NCBI GenBank assembly: GCA_964455375.1
Contig: CAYVXE010000052.1
Span: 1-28,951 of the forward strand
Direction of reading: 5' to 3'
Origin: CAYVXE01 sp964455375
GTDB lineage: Bacteria; Zhuqueibacterota; Zhuqueibacteria; Oceanimicrobiales; Oceanimicrobiaceae
DNA length: 28,951 bases
The stretch's first letter is position 1. Each line of letters opens with the position of its first letter. Positions 7,199 to 14,153 of this stretch are shown one piece after another. Below the pieces are notes generated by a model. The model saw only the letters and a list, made by a program, of their open reading frames with translations, had not been told where the DNA came from and did no database searches. A program made the position numbers and the translations under genes.

Positions 7199-7733
7199 AG
7201 GAAGATTCTCTGATTCCGGGTTGCACTGAATTTTCAATTGGGGGGAAAGATAAAATTAATGACCAGATGAAGCCGCCAAAAATTTTTGCGAGAAATTGCC
7301 CGAGCATAATCGGCCATAATAGAGGAAATCCGAATGCTAATATCGGGAAGACGACGGAATCCACTGCTGCACTGGGAATATTCGAACCGTTAATACGCAG
7401 CCAGCGCGGTTTGGTGTGCAACTTTTGATAGACGAACGTGTCAACCGTTGCTGCGCAGGCAAACGCGGAAAAGGACGCTAATGCAATCTGTCCGCTGTTT
7501 TTGTTGAGCAGAAAAGAAAGGATTGAACCGGCAGCGATTAGAGCAGACATTTTTATAAAGAGATGTTGCTCTTGCCAGGCATCGTGCAGACGGTCGCGTG
7601 CTGTTAAATCGAGCCCGATAAATAGAAATGCATTTATGATGGTAACAGCCGGTCCCCAGACCGTCACACTAAGGTTCGCTAATATGACTGCAGCCAGATA
7701 GGCGCAGACATACATCCAATTATTATGTCTCAT
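7197..7733 (-). CDS. VUT-family inner-membrane transporter (queuosine-precursor transporter type)
   Basis: A 178-residue polytopic membrane protein of the VUT/DUF165 family. Characterised members (YhhQ type) import queuosine precursors such as preQ0 or preQ1. About five or six hydrophobic segments are visible, for example MYVCAYLAAVILANLSV, LFIKMSALIAAGSILSFLL, LASFSAFACAATVDTFVY and PLLWPIMLGQFLAKIFGGF. The family signatures FIGLDLTARDRLHDAW and NGSNIPSAAVDSVVFPILAF are present. ATG at 7733 has no good ribosome-binding site. The 60-nt gap to sufE holds a small hairpin (GTAGG/CCTAC, 7762-7774). It is the last gene of the Trm112-sufE-VUT unit. No queuosine genes are nearby, so the substrate rests on family knowledge alone. 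Confidence 0.82.
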   Translation of the reverse strand: MRHNNWMYVCAYLAAVILANLSVTVWGPAVTIINAFLFIGLDLTARDRLHDAWQEQHLFIKMSALIAAGSILSFLLNKNSGQIALASFSAFACAATVDTFVYQKLHTKPRWLRINGSNIPSAAVDSVVFPILAFGFPLLWPIMLGQFLAKIFGGFIWSLILSFPPIENSVQPGIRESS

Positions 7734-7793
7734 CGTTTATGGGTTCCATGGAGTGGTAACGGTAGGTTTCCTACAGGAGGTGCAGATTTAGAT

Positions 7794-8225
7794 TTAGCCA
7801 TCGACTTTGGGCTGCATCATTTCTCCGACGATACGCTGTATTTTGGCAATGGCGCTGGCAAATCCATTCATGCGCCGATTCGTAATGGAACCGCCGAGGC
7901 CAATGGTATTCAGAACTTGCTGTCCATCCACAGCAGTGATTTCTTCCTTTGTGTGACCGTTGAAACAGCGCTCAAGCAGTTGCAGTAACCCTCTGACGAT
8001 TGCTGTGTCAGAGTCCGAGGTGATGAAAATTTTTCCGTCTTTTTCTTCTACATTGAGCCAGGTCTCCGAGGCACAACCGTACACTTTGTGCTGTTCGTCT
8101 TTTAATTCCGGCGGTAATCCCGGCGCTTTTTTGCTAATGTCCACTAAGTACTCAATTTTTGCCATGTCGTCAAGAAATGCCATGTCGCTACCGATTTCCT
8201 GCATGATGTCCTGAATGCTCTGCAT
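7794..8225 (-). CDS. sufE: SufE-family sulfur acceptor for cysteine desulfurase
   Basis: A cytoplasmic protein of 143 residues that accepts persulfide sulfur from a SufS-type cysteine desulfurase and passes it to Fe-S cluster assembly. The active cysteine is Cys51 in KVYGCASETW, the same position and context as in E. coli SufE (VxGCxSxxW). Other family features are LVDISKKAPGLPPELKDE before it, and DSDTAIVRGLLQLLERCFNG and LGLGGSITNRRMNGF-like residues after it (here IGLGGSITNRRMNGFASAI). The start at 8225 lies 14 nt after the stop of the Trm112-like gene, so the two are co-transcribed. No sufS, sufB or sufC is in the window. Length is normal. Confidence 0.93.
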   Translation of the reverse strand: MQSIQDIMQEIGSDMAFLDDMAKIEYLVDISKKAPGLPPELKDEQHKVYGCASETWLNVEEKDGKIFITSDSDTAIVRGLLQLLERCFNGHTKEEITAVDGQQVLNTIGLGGSITNRRMNGFASAIAKIQRIVGEMMQPKVDG

Positions 8226-8239
8226 CTTTTGTCCCGAAT

Positions 8240-8506
8240 TTAAATATTCTGCACTTGTTCCGCGGCGATTCCCATTTCCATAAGCATAATGGGAATTTCA
8301 TCGTCGACTCTGTAAATCGTCTTTTTGTCAACGGTGATTAACCCTTCCTGCAAAGGCTTATCCACCGGTTTCCCATCTTTGTATTTCAGGGCGTTTTTTT
8401 CAATTTGGCTGTTCACATTTGCAATTTCTTCTGCCGTCATCACCTTGAGCTCGGTTTTGGTTTCCGGACAGCAGAGAATTTCAAGCAGTTCCGGATCGAT
8501 TGCCAT
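8240..8506 (-). CDS. Trm112/YcaR-family small protein
   Basis: A small cytoplasmic protein (88 aa) of the Trm112 family, whose members activate or stabilise methyltransferases in archaea and eukaryotes and are less understood in bacteria. It opens IDPELLEILCCPETKTELKV, matching the usual LLEILACPxCKGxL pattern, and ends with the family's closing IYRVDDEIPIMLMEMG (normally YPIxDGIPVML). The second cysteine of the CPxC pair is replaced (CCPETKTEL), so the zinc site seen in some relatives is probably absent. The middle (about 30-55) is longer than in the 60-residue classical members. GAGG lies 7 nt before the ATG. It is the first gene of the unit with sufE and the VUT transporter. Confidence 0.85.
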   Translation of the reverse strand: MAIDPELLEILCCPETKTELKVMTAEEIANVNSQIEKNALKYKDGKPVDKPLQEGLITVDKKTIYRVDDEIPIMLMEMGIAAEQVQNI

Positions 8507-8593
8507 TTTTTACCTCAAATTTTAAAAGTTCAAAATTCAATGAATTTAAAAATATCAATAATTGGGACGATAATCAAGCTAAAAATGATAACG

Positions 8594-8685
8594 ATGAGAT
8601 GTGAAATGTGTGGGAAGGAAACCTGAAGGTATCTTTTGGAGAGCGTGCCAAAAGATGTGCGATCTGTTATTACGCGAGGCCGTGA
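8594..8685 (+). pseudogene. Possible broken or recoded mini zinc-ribbon ORF
   Basis: From ATG 8594 the frame reads MRCEMCGKET and then TGA at 8624-8626. Shifting to the -1 frame just before the stop gives VSFGERAKRCAICYYARP and a stop at 8683-8685. Together this is a ~30-residue protein with two CxxC pairs, like a small zinc ribbon. No Shine-Dalgarno is visible, and the end overlaps the end of the convergent MscS gene by 16 bp. It may be a frameshifted relic, a sequence error, a recoding site or chance. Confidence 0.2.
8631..8656 (-). terminator. Hairpin downstream of the MscS-CNBD gene
   Basis: ATCTTTTGG (8631-8639) pairs with CCAAAAGAT (8648-8656), a perfect 9-bp stem with an 8-nt loop, 13 nt beyond the minus-strand stop codon of the channel gene. 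No T-run follows on the minus strand, so it is a weak terminator candidate or an mRNA 3'-end stabiliser. Confidence 0.45.
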
Positions 8686-10193
8686 CTTTCCACCGGATCA
8701 CTTTTTCGATCAAACACGCCTTTGAAGAACATTTTCATCTTATTTAAAATCTGACTGGCGACATTTTTTGTTTCCTCAATTCTTTCTTCGACAGTCGCTT
8801 CATTCATTTTTTGGGAATTTTGCACCTTGCGTGCGGCCACCACCTGGCTGATCGTTTCTGCCAATTCCGGACGTTTGCTGAGCAGACCGTTTATATTTTC
8901 TTTGGTGACTTCATGAACTACGACATCTGTCGCGGCGACGATTGTTGCGGACCGCGGTTCACCGGTCAGTAGAGACATTTCTCCCAAAAATTGTCCGGGA
9001 ATGATTTGTCCCACTTTGATTTCATTTCCGTTTTGATTGGTGTTGATGTAGGCATGCAAGACACCTTCAGACAGGATAAACATGGAGTCGCCTGCATCAC
9101 CCTGGTTAATTAACCGTTCGTCTTTCAAAAAGGTGTGTTGGTGCATTTTCGCGGCCAATTCTTTTAACTCATCCGCTTCTAAATTCTTGAACAAATCTGT
9201 TCTGCTAAGCAATTTTGTCCGATCAGCCAAGGATTTTGAATCTAGATGGCGCACGGGCATTTTCGCATAATAAATGTCCTGTTTTGGATATGCCGGTGTA
9301 ATGCCCGCCTGTTGCAAATGTTCTAAAATGCTTTGGTTCACTTTACTTTTGGTCCGGCCAAAGGTGACGCCGTTTCCCCAGGTGTGCATCCAGAAACGAA
9401 TTTTGTAAATGACGCCGTGTTCGTTGGTCGTACTGACAATCACGTTGGGTTCCGGTTCTTCTAAGATACCTTCCTGCCCCACCACCGCCTTTGCTCCTGC
9501 CTGCAGGATGCGGCAGGCGCGGTCGGTTGGTATGGAAAAGTCGAGGCAGAAGCTCGTTTCGAAGCGACTACCGGGACCCGCTCCCCAGAAATTTGTGACC
9601 ACCTTCGTTCCGAGAATACTGTTTGGTACAATGATTAACGAATCATCTTCCGTATACAAACGGGTCGTACGCCAGTTGGTTTCCAAAACCTGTCCCACTA
9701 AATCTCCATTGGACCCGGTACTGTGTACTTTAATCCATTCACCGATTTTGTACGGCCGGTCGATATTGATGGCGAGACCGGTAAAAACATCCAGGATCAT
9801 GTTCTTCAAAGCGAGACCAAGAACCAATCCGATAATGCCTGAAGTCGTCCAGAAACCGGTAACGGATTTATTAAAAACAAATCCGACGATTCCGGTAATG
9901 GCAATAAAGTAAATGATGATGGTTAAAACGTCTTTAAGCAGGCGGGGAACCGTTGCACCAAGCATTTTTTTGATAAAACCATCCCAGAAAAATACGATGA
10001 TAATCCGGTTCAAAAAATGTGCTGCTGAGATCCAGATTCCGATCTGCACCACATAAGCAAAAACTTTTTGGGTTTGAGAAATTGCAGTGGCGCCAAACTG
10101 AAAGAGGATATCTTTATTTAGGAGTGCCGCACCGGCAAATATACCAAAAATTAAGAAGGGAAACCATAATTTTCGTAAATTATTTTTGTTCAT
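8670..10193 (-). CDS. MscS-family channel with C-terminal cyclic-nucleotide-binding domain
   Basis: An inner-membrane channel of 507 residues. ATG at 10193 is taken as start; a TTG three codons upstream is possible. Predicted membrane helices lie at about 9-26, 45-70, 86-108 and 115-142. The last has the Gly/Ala-rich pore helix of MscS (GIIGLVLGLALKNMILDVFT), followed by the beta domain (NIDRPYKIGEWIKVH, SLIIVPNSILGTKVVTNF). After the MscS C-terminal domain comes a cNMP-binding fold (about 332-445), with phosphate-cassette-like residues GQFLGEMSLLTGEPRSATIV. This matches the bCNG subgroup, proposed to be gated by cyclic nucleotides rather than tension. Near residues 450-490 is a short charged, likely helical tail. 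Cassette Arg and Glu are present, so ligand binding is plausible. It is monocistronic. The choice of cAMP or cGMP cannot be read. Confidence 0.9.
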   Translation of the reverse strand: MNKNNLRKLWFPFLIFGIFAGAALLNKDILFQFGATAISQTQKVFAYVVQIGIWISAAHFLNRIIIVFFWDGFIKKMLGATVPRLLKDVLTIIIYFIAITGIVGFVFNKSVTGFWTTSGIIGLVLGLALKNMILDVFTGLAINIDRPYKIGEWIKVHSTGSNGDLVGQVLETNWRTTRLYTEDDSLIIVPNSILGTKVVTNFWGAGPGSRFETSFCLDFSIPTDRACRILQAGAKAVVGQEGILEEPEPNVIVSTTNEHGVIYKIRFWMHTWGNGVTFGRTKSKVNQSILEHLQQAGITPAYPKQDIYYAKMPVRHLDSKSLADRTKLLSRTDLFKNLEADELKELAAKMHQHTFLKDERLINQGDAGDSMFILSEGVLHAYINTNQNGNEIKVGQIIPGQFLGEMSLLTGEPRSATIVAATDVVVHEVTKENINGLLSKRPELAETISQVVAARKVQNSQKMNEATVEERIEETKNVASQILNKMKMFFKGVFDRKSDPVESHGLA

Positions 10194-10221
10194 TATAGAC
10201 AAACCGGTAAAAATATTTGTG

Positions 10222-10250
10222 AGTCTAAGTAAATAGTTTTATACATGCAA
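10222..10250 (-). promoter_or_regulatory. Candidate sigma-70 promoter for the MscS-CNBD gene
   Basis: On the minus strand TTGCAT (10250-10245) is followed after exactly 17 nt by TAGACT (10227-10222), about 30 nt before the ATG at 10193. The elements are imperfect but the spacing is ideal. Confidence 0.4.
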
Positions 10251-10370
10251 TAAGTTAAAATTGCATAACTTTTTTTAAAAAAAACTCCCTGCTTAAAGAA
10301 GGTCATTTTGTTGTCATCTGTTTAAAAGACGATGCTCGCACGTTGAACTCAAACAGAAAAGAAAATTCAC

Positions 10371-10399
10371 TTGAACTTCTTTGCATTTCTAATTACTTT
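10371..10399 (+). promoter_or_regulatory. Candidate sigma-70 promoter for the acid phosphatase gene
   Basis: TTGAAC (10371-10376) and TACTTT (10394-10399) are 17 nt apart, about 50 nt before the start codon, in the A/T-rich divergent region shared with the MscS gene. The -10 element is weak. Confidence 0.3.
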
Positions 10400-10449
10400 T
10401 CATTTAAAATTATTTTAAATTTTAAAAACGCATTTTGCCGGAGGAAATG

Positions 10450-11196
10450 TTGAAGTCGAAAAAAGTGATCGTCGCAGTGTTTTTGATGAGCCTAAGTCTA
10501 ATGGCTTGCAGATCGGCAGCGCAGGAGCATGCAAAGTTACCAAAAGACATTGAGTGGGCGTCAAAATCCATTGAATATGAGGCATTGTGTAAGCAAGTCT
10601 ATTCTATGGCCTGGCCGGTTGTTAAGGAAAATGCCAAATCCATAACAGAAAATTGGACAGTGGTTCTGGATGTGGATGAGACCGTTTTAAACAACATTCA
10701 ATACGCTATTGAACGTGTTCAGGTGGATTCCGGGTTTACGCAACAGTCCTGGAGTAAATGGGTGCAGCGTGAGGAGGCGCCGCAGCTTGCCGGGGTGACG
10801 TCCTTTCTCGACAGCATCAGAACTTTAGGCGTGCATGCACACGTTGCTTTCATCACCAATCGAATGTTCAGCAATGAAGGCGCTACCATTGCAAATTTGA
10901 AAAAGTTCGGTTTGTATAAAGACGGTGATGTCATGCTAACCCGAAAAAATCGTCAAGACCGAAAAGAAGACCGGCGCCGTGCTTTGGAAGCGGGAACAGG
11001 GCGGTGTGCGGCTAACGGCCCGATGAAATTGGTAGCACTCTTTGGCGACAATATTCGTGATTTTATGCCCATGCGCGGAAGTGAAAAAGCTGCTCGTTAC
11101 CGCAGTGAAGAATTGAAAAAAGATACACGTTGGGGAACGAAATATTTTATTCTTCCGAATCCGCGGTACGGGTCGTGGGAACGTGGTTACCGTTAA
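10450..11196 (+). CDS. Class C (e(P4)-type) acid phosphatase lipoprotein, HAD superfamily
   Basis: A predicted lipid-anchored phosphatase that dephosphorylates nucleotides or similar monoesters outside the cytoplasm. GGAGG at 10440-10444 is only 2 nt from the ATG at 10447 but 5 nt from TTG at 10450, so TTG 10450 is taken (248 aa); the ATG is the alternative. The lipobox LMAC puts the lipidated Cys at 20. The HAD catalytic motif is DVDETVL (nucleophile Asp74, acid Asp76, Thr78). Motif II lies in HVAFITNRM, the basic residue in LTRKNRQDRK, and the last motif is FGDNIRDF. The aromatic/acidic segment WSKWVQREEAPQLAGVTSFL is typical of the e(P4) group. The end, LPNPRYGSWERGY, is also characteristic. 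It stands alone before a hairpin and dapF. Related proteins in pathogens scavenge NAD or haem; here the role is probably phosphate or nucleoside salvage. Confidence 0.9.
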   Translation: MKSKKVIVAVFLMSLSLMACRSAAQEHAKLPKDIEWASKSIEYEALCKQVYSMAWPVVKENAKSITENWTVVLDVDETVLNNIQYAIERVQVDSGFTQQSWSKWVQREEAPQLAGVTSFLDSIRTLGVHAHVAFITNRMFSNEGATIANLKKFGLYKDGDVMLTRKNRQDRKEDRRRALEAGTGRCAANGPMKLVALFGDNIRDFMPMRGSEKAARYRSEELKKDTRWGTKYFILPNPRYGSWERGYR

Positions 11197-11201
11197 TTGA
11201 T

Positions 11202-11239
11202 AAATCCGATTGTTTTGCCGTCATTGAGTTTTCGGATTT
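11202..11239 (+). terminator. Weak hairpin after the acid phosphatase gene
   Basis: AAATCCGA (11202-11209) pairs with TCGGATTT (11232-11239), leaving a 22-nt loop, starting 5 nt after the stop codon. No T-run follows, so termination here is uncertain; it lies 32 nt before the dapF start. Confidence 0.35.
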
Positions 11240-11271
11240 GGAAATGTAAGTGTTTAAGGGTAATACTATAA

Positions 11272-12072
11272 ATGGTCAACAATTCGAGATTCGATTTTAT
11301 TAAATATTCCGCAACAGGGAACGATTTTATTTTAATTGATAACCGCACACTCGGTTTGTCGGTCAATAGGAGGTCTTTTTTTCAGGAGATATGCGAACGC
11401 CGTAAATCCGTGGGCGGCGACGGGGTGCTGCTCATCGAAGAAAGTAATGCGTACAATTTTCGTTTACGCTACATCAACGCCGACGGGTCTGAAGCCGAGT
11501 GCGGCAATGGCGCCAGAGCAGGGGCTCATTTTGCTGCACATCATAAGATCGCTCCTACCACGATGGCGTTTGAATTTGGTATTCATATTTATGAAGCCGT
11601 CGTTACAGAAGATTTTGTAAAAATTAAAATGCCGGAACCGTTTGCTCTGGATAAATCTCCTGGAATCGTAAAAGAGACTTTTTTGGAAGAAGGCGGATTC
11701 ATCAATACCGGCGTTCCGCATCTGGTTTTGTTTTGTGAGACCATAGACGAGGTCGATGTTGACAGTTTAGGCCGCAAATATCGGCACCACGGCTATTTTC
11801 ATCCGGGGGCGACCAATGTGAATTTTGTCGAAGTGGAATCTCCCGACGTCATTCGTGTGCGAACCTACGAGCGAGGGGTTGAGGCAGAAACGCTTTCGTG
11901 TGGCACCGGTTGTGTGGCTTCTGCGCTGATGTCGCAGATGAAAAAAGGCACGGTCTTTCCACTGACGATTCGAACCAGTGGTGGTTTGCTGCAGGTCGAA
12001 AAAATTGAAAACGTAAACCGCTTTTACCTGAACGGTGAAGTCAAGGTCGTTTATCAGGGAAGAATGTTTTAA
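11272..12072 (+). CDS. dapF: Diaminopimelate epimerase
   Basis: Converts LL- to meso-diaminopimelate, the last shared step of lysine and peptidoglycan precursor synthesis, in the cytoplasm. The 266-residue length is normal. Opening YSATGNDFILIDNR matches the family's KMxGxGNDFxxxD. The two catalytic cysteines are both present: Cys77 in EAECGNGAR and Cys210 in TLSCGTGCVA. Other markers are SVGGDGVLLIE, VNTGVPH-like NTGVPHLVLF, TNVNFVEV and RTYERGVEAETL. Start ATG at 11272 has only a distant AAGGG. The gene begins a run of closely spaced genes (small ORF, NYN nuclease, histidine kinase, response regulator), but whether they are one transcript is not certain. Its product feeds cell-wall synthesis. 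Confidence 0.97.
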   Translation: MVNNSRFDFIKYSATGNDFILIDNRTLGLSVNRRSFFQEICERRKSVGGDGVLLIEESNAYNFRLRYINADGSEAECGNGARAGAHFAAHHKIAPTTMAFEFGIHIYEAVVTEDFVKIKMPEPFALDKSPGIVKETFLEEGGFINTGVPHLVLFCETIDEVDVDSLGRKYRHHGYFHPGATNVNFVEVESPDVIRVRTYERGVEAETLSCGTGCVASALMSQMKKGTVFPLTIRTSGGLLQVEKIENVNRFYLNGEVKVVYQGRMF

Positions 12073-12081
12073 AGGGACTCA

Positions 12082-12267
12082 ATGACCCAAATCGATTGTT
12101 TGTCTGAAAATGTCTCTGTGCCGGACATTCGTGCAGATCGTCATGGGTATCTGCTCAACCTGTGCATGCTTTTGATGCAGAATGTCAAATTGATATTCCC
12201 TGTCAAGCAGTTCCCCGAAGCTCCCTGCATTTTTGCAAACATTCTCAAGGCAGGCTGGTATGAATAA
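12082..12267 (+). CDS. Possible small protein of 61 residues, unknown
   Basis: This short ORF fits tightly between dapF and the NYN gene. AAGGGA (12072-12077) is suitably placed before its ATG, and its stop overlaps the next gene's start by 8 nt, a usual sign of coupling. The product (MTQIDCLSENVSVPDIRADR...) has a hydrophobic centre (LLNLCMLLMQNVKLIF) and three cysteines, with no motif I recognise. A 65-residue ORF covers the same DNA on the other strand, so chance cannot be excluded. Confidence 0.3.
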   Translation: MTQIDCLSENVSVPDIRADRHGYLLNLCMLLMQNVKLIFPVKQFPEAPCIFANILKAGWYE

Positions 12268-12754
12268 AATAATCATCGATGGTTACAACGTTATTTTTTG
12301 TACACCTGAACTGAGGAAACTTGCAAAGCAAAACCTGGAACAGGCGCGAAACGAATTCATTCGCCTGGTCAAAAATTATGTAACCATCAAACAGGTGTTT
12401 GTAACCATCGTATTCGATGGAACACAGCCGCCTTTTGGTGTAGATAACGCACATTACGGCAAGCGTTTGTTCGTGAAATTTTCCAGAAATCCATTCAAAG
12501 CCGATCCGTTAATCAAAGAAAACATTCGTAGTTCGTCCAACCCTAAAGCAATTACATTGGTCACCGATGATTTGGATATCGTACGGTTTGCCAAAAACAA
12601 ACATGCCCGGGTGATGACAACGGCTGAATTTTACCAACTGCTTCATAAAAGGCATCAGGATAATAGACAAAGTCATTCTGAGGAACCGAAACTCACTGAA
12701 GATGAACTTGCCGAGTGGCTCAGGTTGTTTGGTGCAGGGGATTCAGAAAAATGA
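12260..12754 (+). CDS. NYN (PIN-like) domain RNase, YacP/Rae1-like
   Basis: A cytoplasmic 164-residue protein with a single NYN domain, the PIN-like fold of metal-dependent ribonucleases. The B. subtilis relative YacP/Rae1 cuts mRNA on the ribosome. Start at ATG 12260; an upstream in-frame ATG at 12233 is disfavoured because the family begins just at IIIDGYNVIF. Conserved acids are Asp7 (IDGYN), Asp53 (IVFDGTQPP) and Asp103/104/106 (VTDDLDIVRF), giving the expected acidic cluster. The last ~25 residues are polar (RHQDNRQSHSEEPKLTEDEL) and end in an acidic helix. It overlaps the kinase start by 4 nt (ATGA), so the two are translationally coupled; a functional link is possible but not shown. 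Confidence 0.85.
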   Translation: MNKIIIDGYNVIFCTPELRKLAKQNLEQARNEFIRLVKNYVTIKQVFVTIVFDGTQPPFGVDNAHYGKRLFVKFSRNPFKADPLIKENIRSSSNPKAITLVTDDLDIVRFAKNKHARVMTTAEFYQLLHKRHQDNRQSHSEEPKLTEDELAEWLRLFGAGDSEK

Positions 12755-14109
12755 ACGCTTCCAGAAATATTGATGAGAATCTTTTGCGTCGTCGGAAATC
12801 CATGGTCAGCGGCATGGTTATTTTGACCGTCGTGGTGATGCTGGGGTTTATTGTGGGAAGCTGGCGGTTTTTGCAAAAGATGGAGAATTTTCTTGAGGAG
12901 GAATTGGGGCAACGCTTGCTCTCAATCGCCACGCTTACAGCGAATGTCATCGAGTCTGCAGAATACAACTATGATATTGAATCCGGTCAGGCAAACATCA
13001 TTTTACCAAACCTAACGGATATTCTCAAAAGAGTGCATACCGAAAACCAGTTACAAGCGGTGTATCTTGTGGATTTGCACTACAAACTTTACGCCAGTAG
13101 TCAGCAATTATTTTCTTTCGGCGACCGGCTGTTTTTTCTTGAAGAGGACAGTTTGGCCGTAAGTCAGGCGATGGCCGGAGCTCCGGCGGTCTCAAAGATG
13201 CAGATTGTGGAAGGAAATCGTTTTAAGAATGGCTACGCGCCGGTGTTCGGCCCGTTGCATGATGTGGTGGCCATTGTTGCGGTTCAGGCCAGTGCCGATT
13301 TTTTTGCTCTACTGAAAATCTTCCAAAACGGTCTCATCATCGGCGGGCTTGTTAGCGGAACGTTGGTGGTTCTGTTCTCACTGTTTTTATTCTGGGCGAT
13401 TTCTTCTCTGATGAGAGCTCATGAGTCCCTGCGCAAAAACGAACGTTTGGCGGCGATGGGGCAGATGGCAGCAACGGTGGCCCACGAAATCCGTAATCCA
13501 TTGGGCATCATCAAAGGAACAGCGGATGTGCTTCGTTCAAAATACGAAAAAAATGGCGACTCTGATGAACTGTTTGATTACATACCCAGTGAAGTACGCC
13601 GGCTCAACCGTATTGTGAGTGATTTTCTCACCTTTGCCCGTGACCGGGAACTGGAATGTCATGGCGTCGATCTTAAGACCTCTGTTGAGAAGTCGTTGCT
13701 GGCTATGGATGATGAACTGCGCAAGGCCGGGGTAACCGTCAATCGGGAGTTTGAAGATATTCCTGCCGTTCCACATGACGAAGATGCTGTGAGTCAGTTG
13801 ATGTTAAATTTTGTTCTGAATGCAATTCAAGCGATGGACAAAAAGGGGCAAGGGAAAATCATCGTCAGATTAAAAAATGACCGCAAAAAAGCGAAACGTT
13901 ATGTGACGGTTGAAATTGAAGATAACGGATGCGGGTTTGATGAAAGCAGCGACGATATTTTTGAACCATTTTTTACGACTAAAACGTCGGGAAGCGGTCT
14001 CGGTCTGGCTATTTGTAAACGTATTGTCGAAAAGCACCGCGGTTGGATCGATGTAGATAGTCAGACAGGCAAAGGTACAAAAATCTCGTTTAGTTTGCCG
14101 GTTTCCTGA
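12751..14109 (+). CDS. Membrane sensor histidine kinase, NtrB/AtoS-like
   Basis: The sensor of a two-component system, 452 residues. The start at 12751 overlaps the preceding stop as ATGA, with AGGGG about 10 nt upstream. Two membrane helices (about 18-38 and 194-220) enclose a ~155-residue extracytoplasmic sensor domain with no motif I recognise. The HisKA domain has His245 in TVAHEIRNPLGIIKGTADVL. The ATPase domain shows the N box (LMLNFVLNAIQAM), G1 (IEDNGCGFDES), F box (DIFEPFFTTK) and G2 (SGSGLGLAICKRIV). All catalytic elements are intact. HEIRNPLG is typical of kinases paired with sigma-54 activators, and the next gene, 44 nt away, is such a regulator. A surface or envelope signal is likely given the genes downstream. 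Confidence 0.95.
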   Translation: MNASRNIDENLLRRRKSMVSGMVILTVVVMLGFIVGSWRFLQKMENFLEEELGQRLLSIATLTANVIESAEYNYDIESGQANIILPNLTDILKRVHTENQLQAVYLVDLHYKLYASSQQLFSFGDRLFFLEEDSLAVSQAMAGAPAVSKMQIVEGNRFKNGYAPVFGPLHDVVAIVAVQASADFFALLKIFQNGLIIGGLVSGTLVVLFSLFLFWAISSLMRAHESLRKNERLAAMGQMAATVAHEIRNPLGIIKGTADVLRSKYEKNGDSDELFDYIPSEVRRLNRIVSDFLTFARDRELECHGVDLKTSVEKSLLAMDDELRKAGVTVNREFEDIPAVPHDEDAVSQLMLNFVLNAIQAMDKKGQGKIIVRLKNDRKKAKRYVTVEIEDNGCGFDESSDDIFEPFFTTKTSGSGLGLAICKRIVEKHRGWIDVDSQTGKGTKISFSLPVS

Positions 14110-14153
14110 CGACCTGTTTTGATAGTTCATAACATTTGAAAAAAGGAAGAATC

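Noticed and set aside
7734..7793. Possible preQ1-type riboswitch before the VUT-family transporter
   Set aside because: The gap is 60 nt with one 5-bp hairpin, and it lacks the conserved preQ1 aptamer sequence.
8624..8656. Bacterial SECIS element after the TGA at 8624
   Set aside because: The apical loop is only 13 nt after TGA and the downstream in-frame peptide shows no conservation signal; the hairpin also fits a terminator for the convergent gene. Kept only as a low-confidence finding.
10254..10276. AAGTTA/TAACTT hairpin followed by seven Ts on the plus strand
   Set aside because: No plus-strand gene precedes it in this divergent promoter region, so a terminator role makes no sense; likely chance in A/T-rich DNA.
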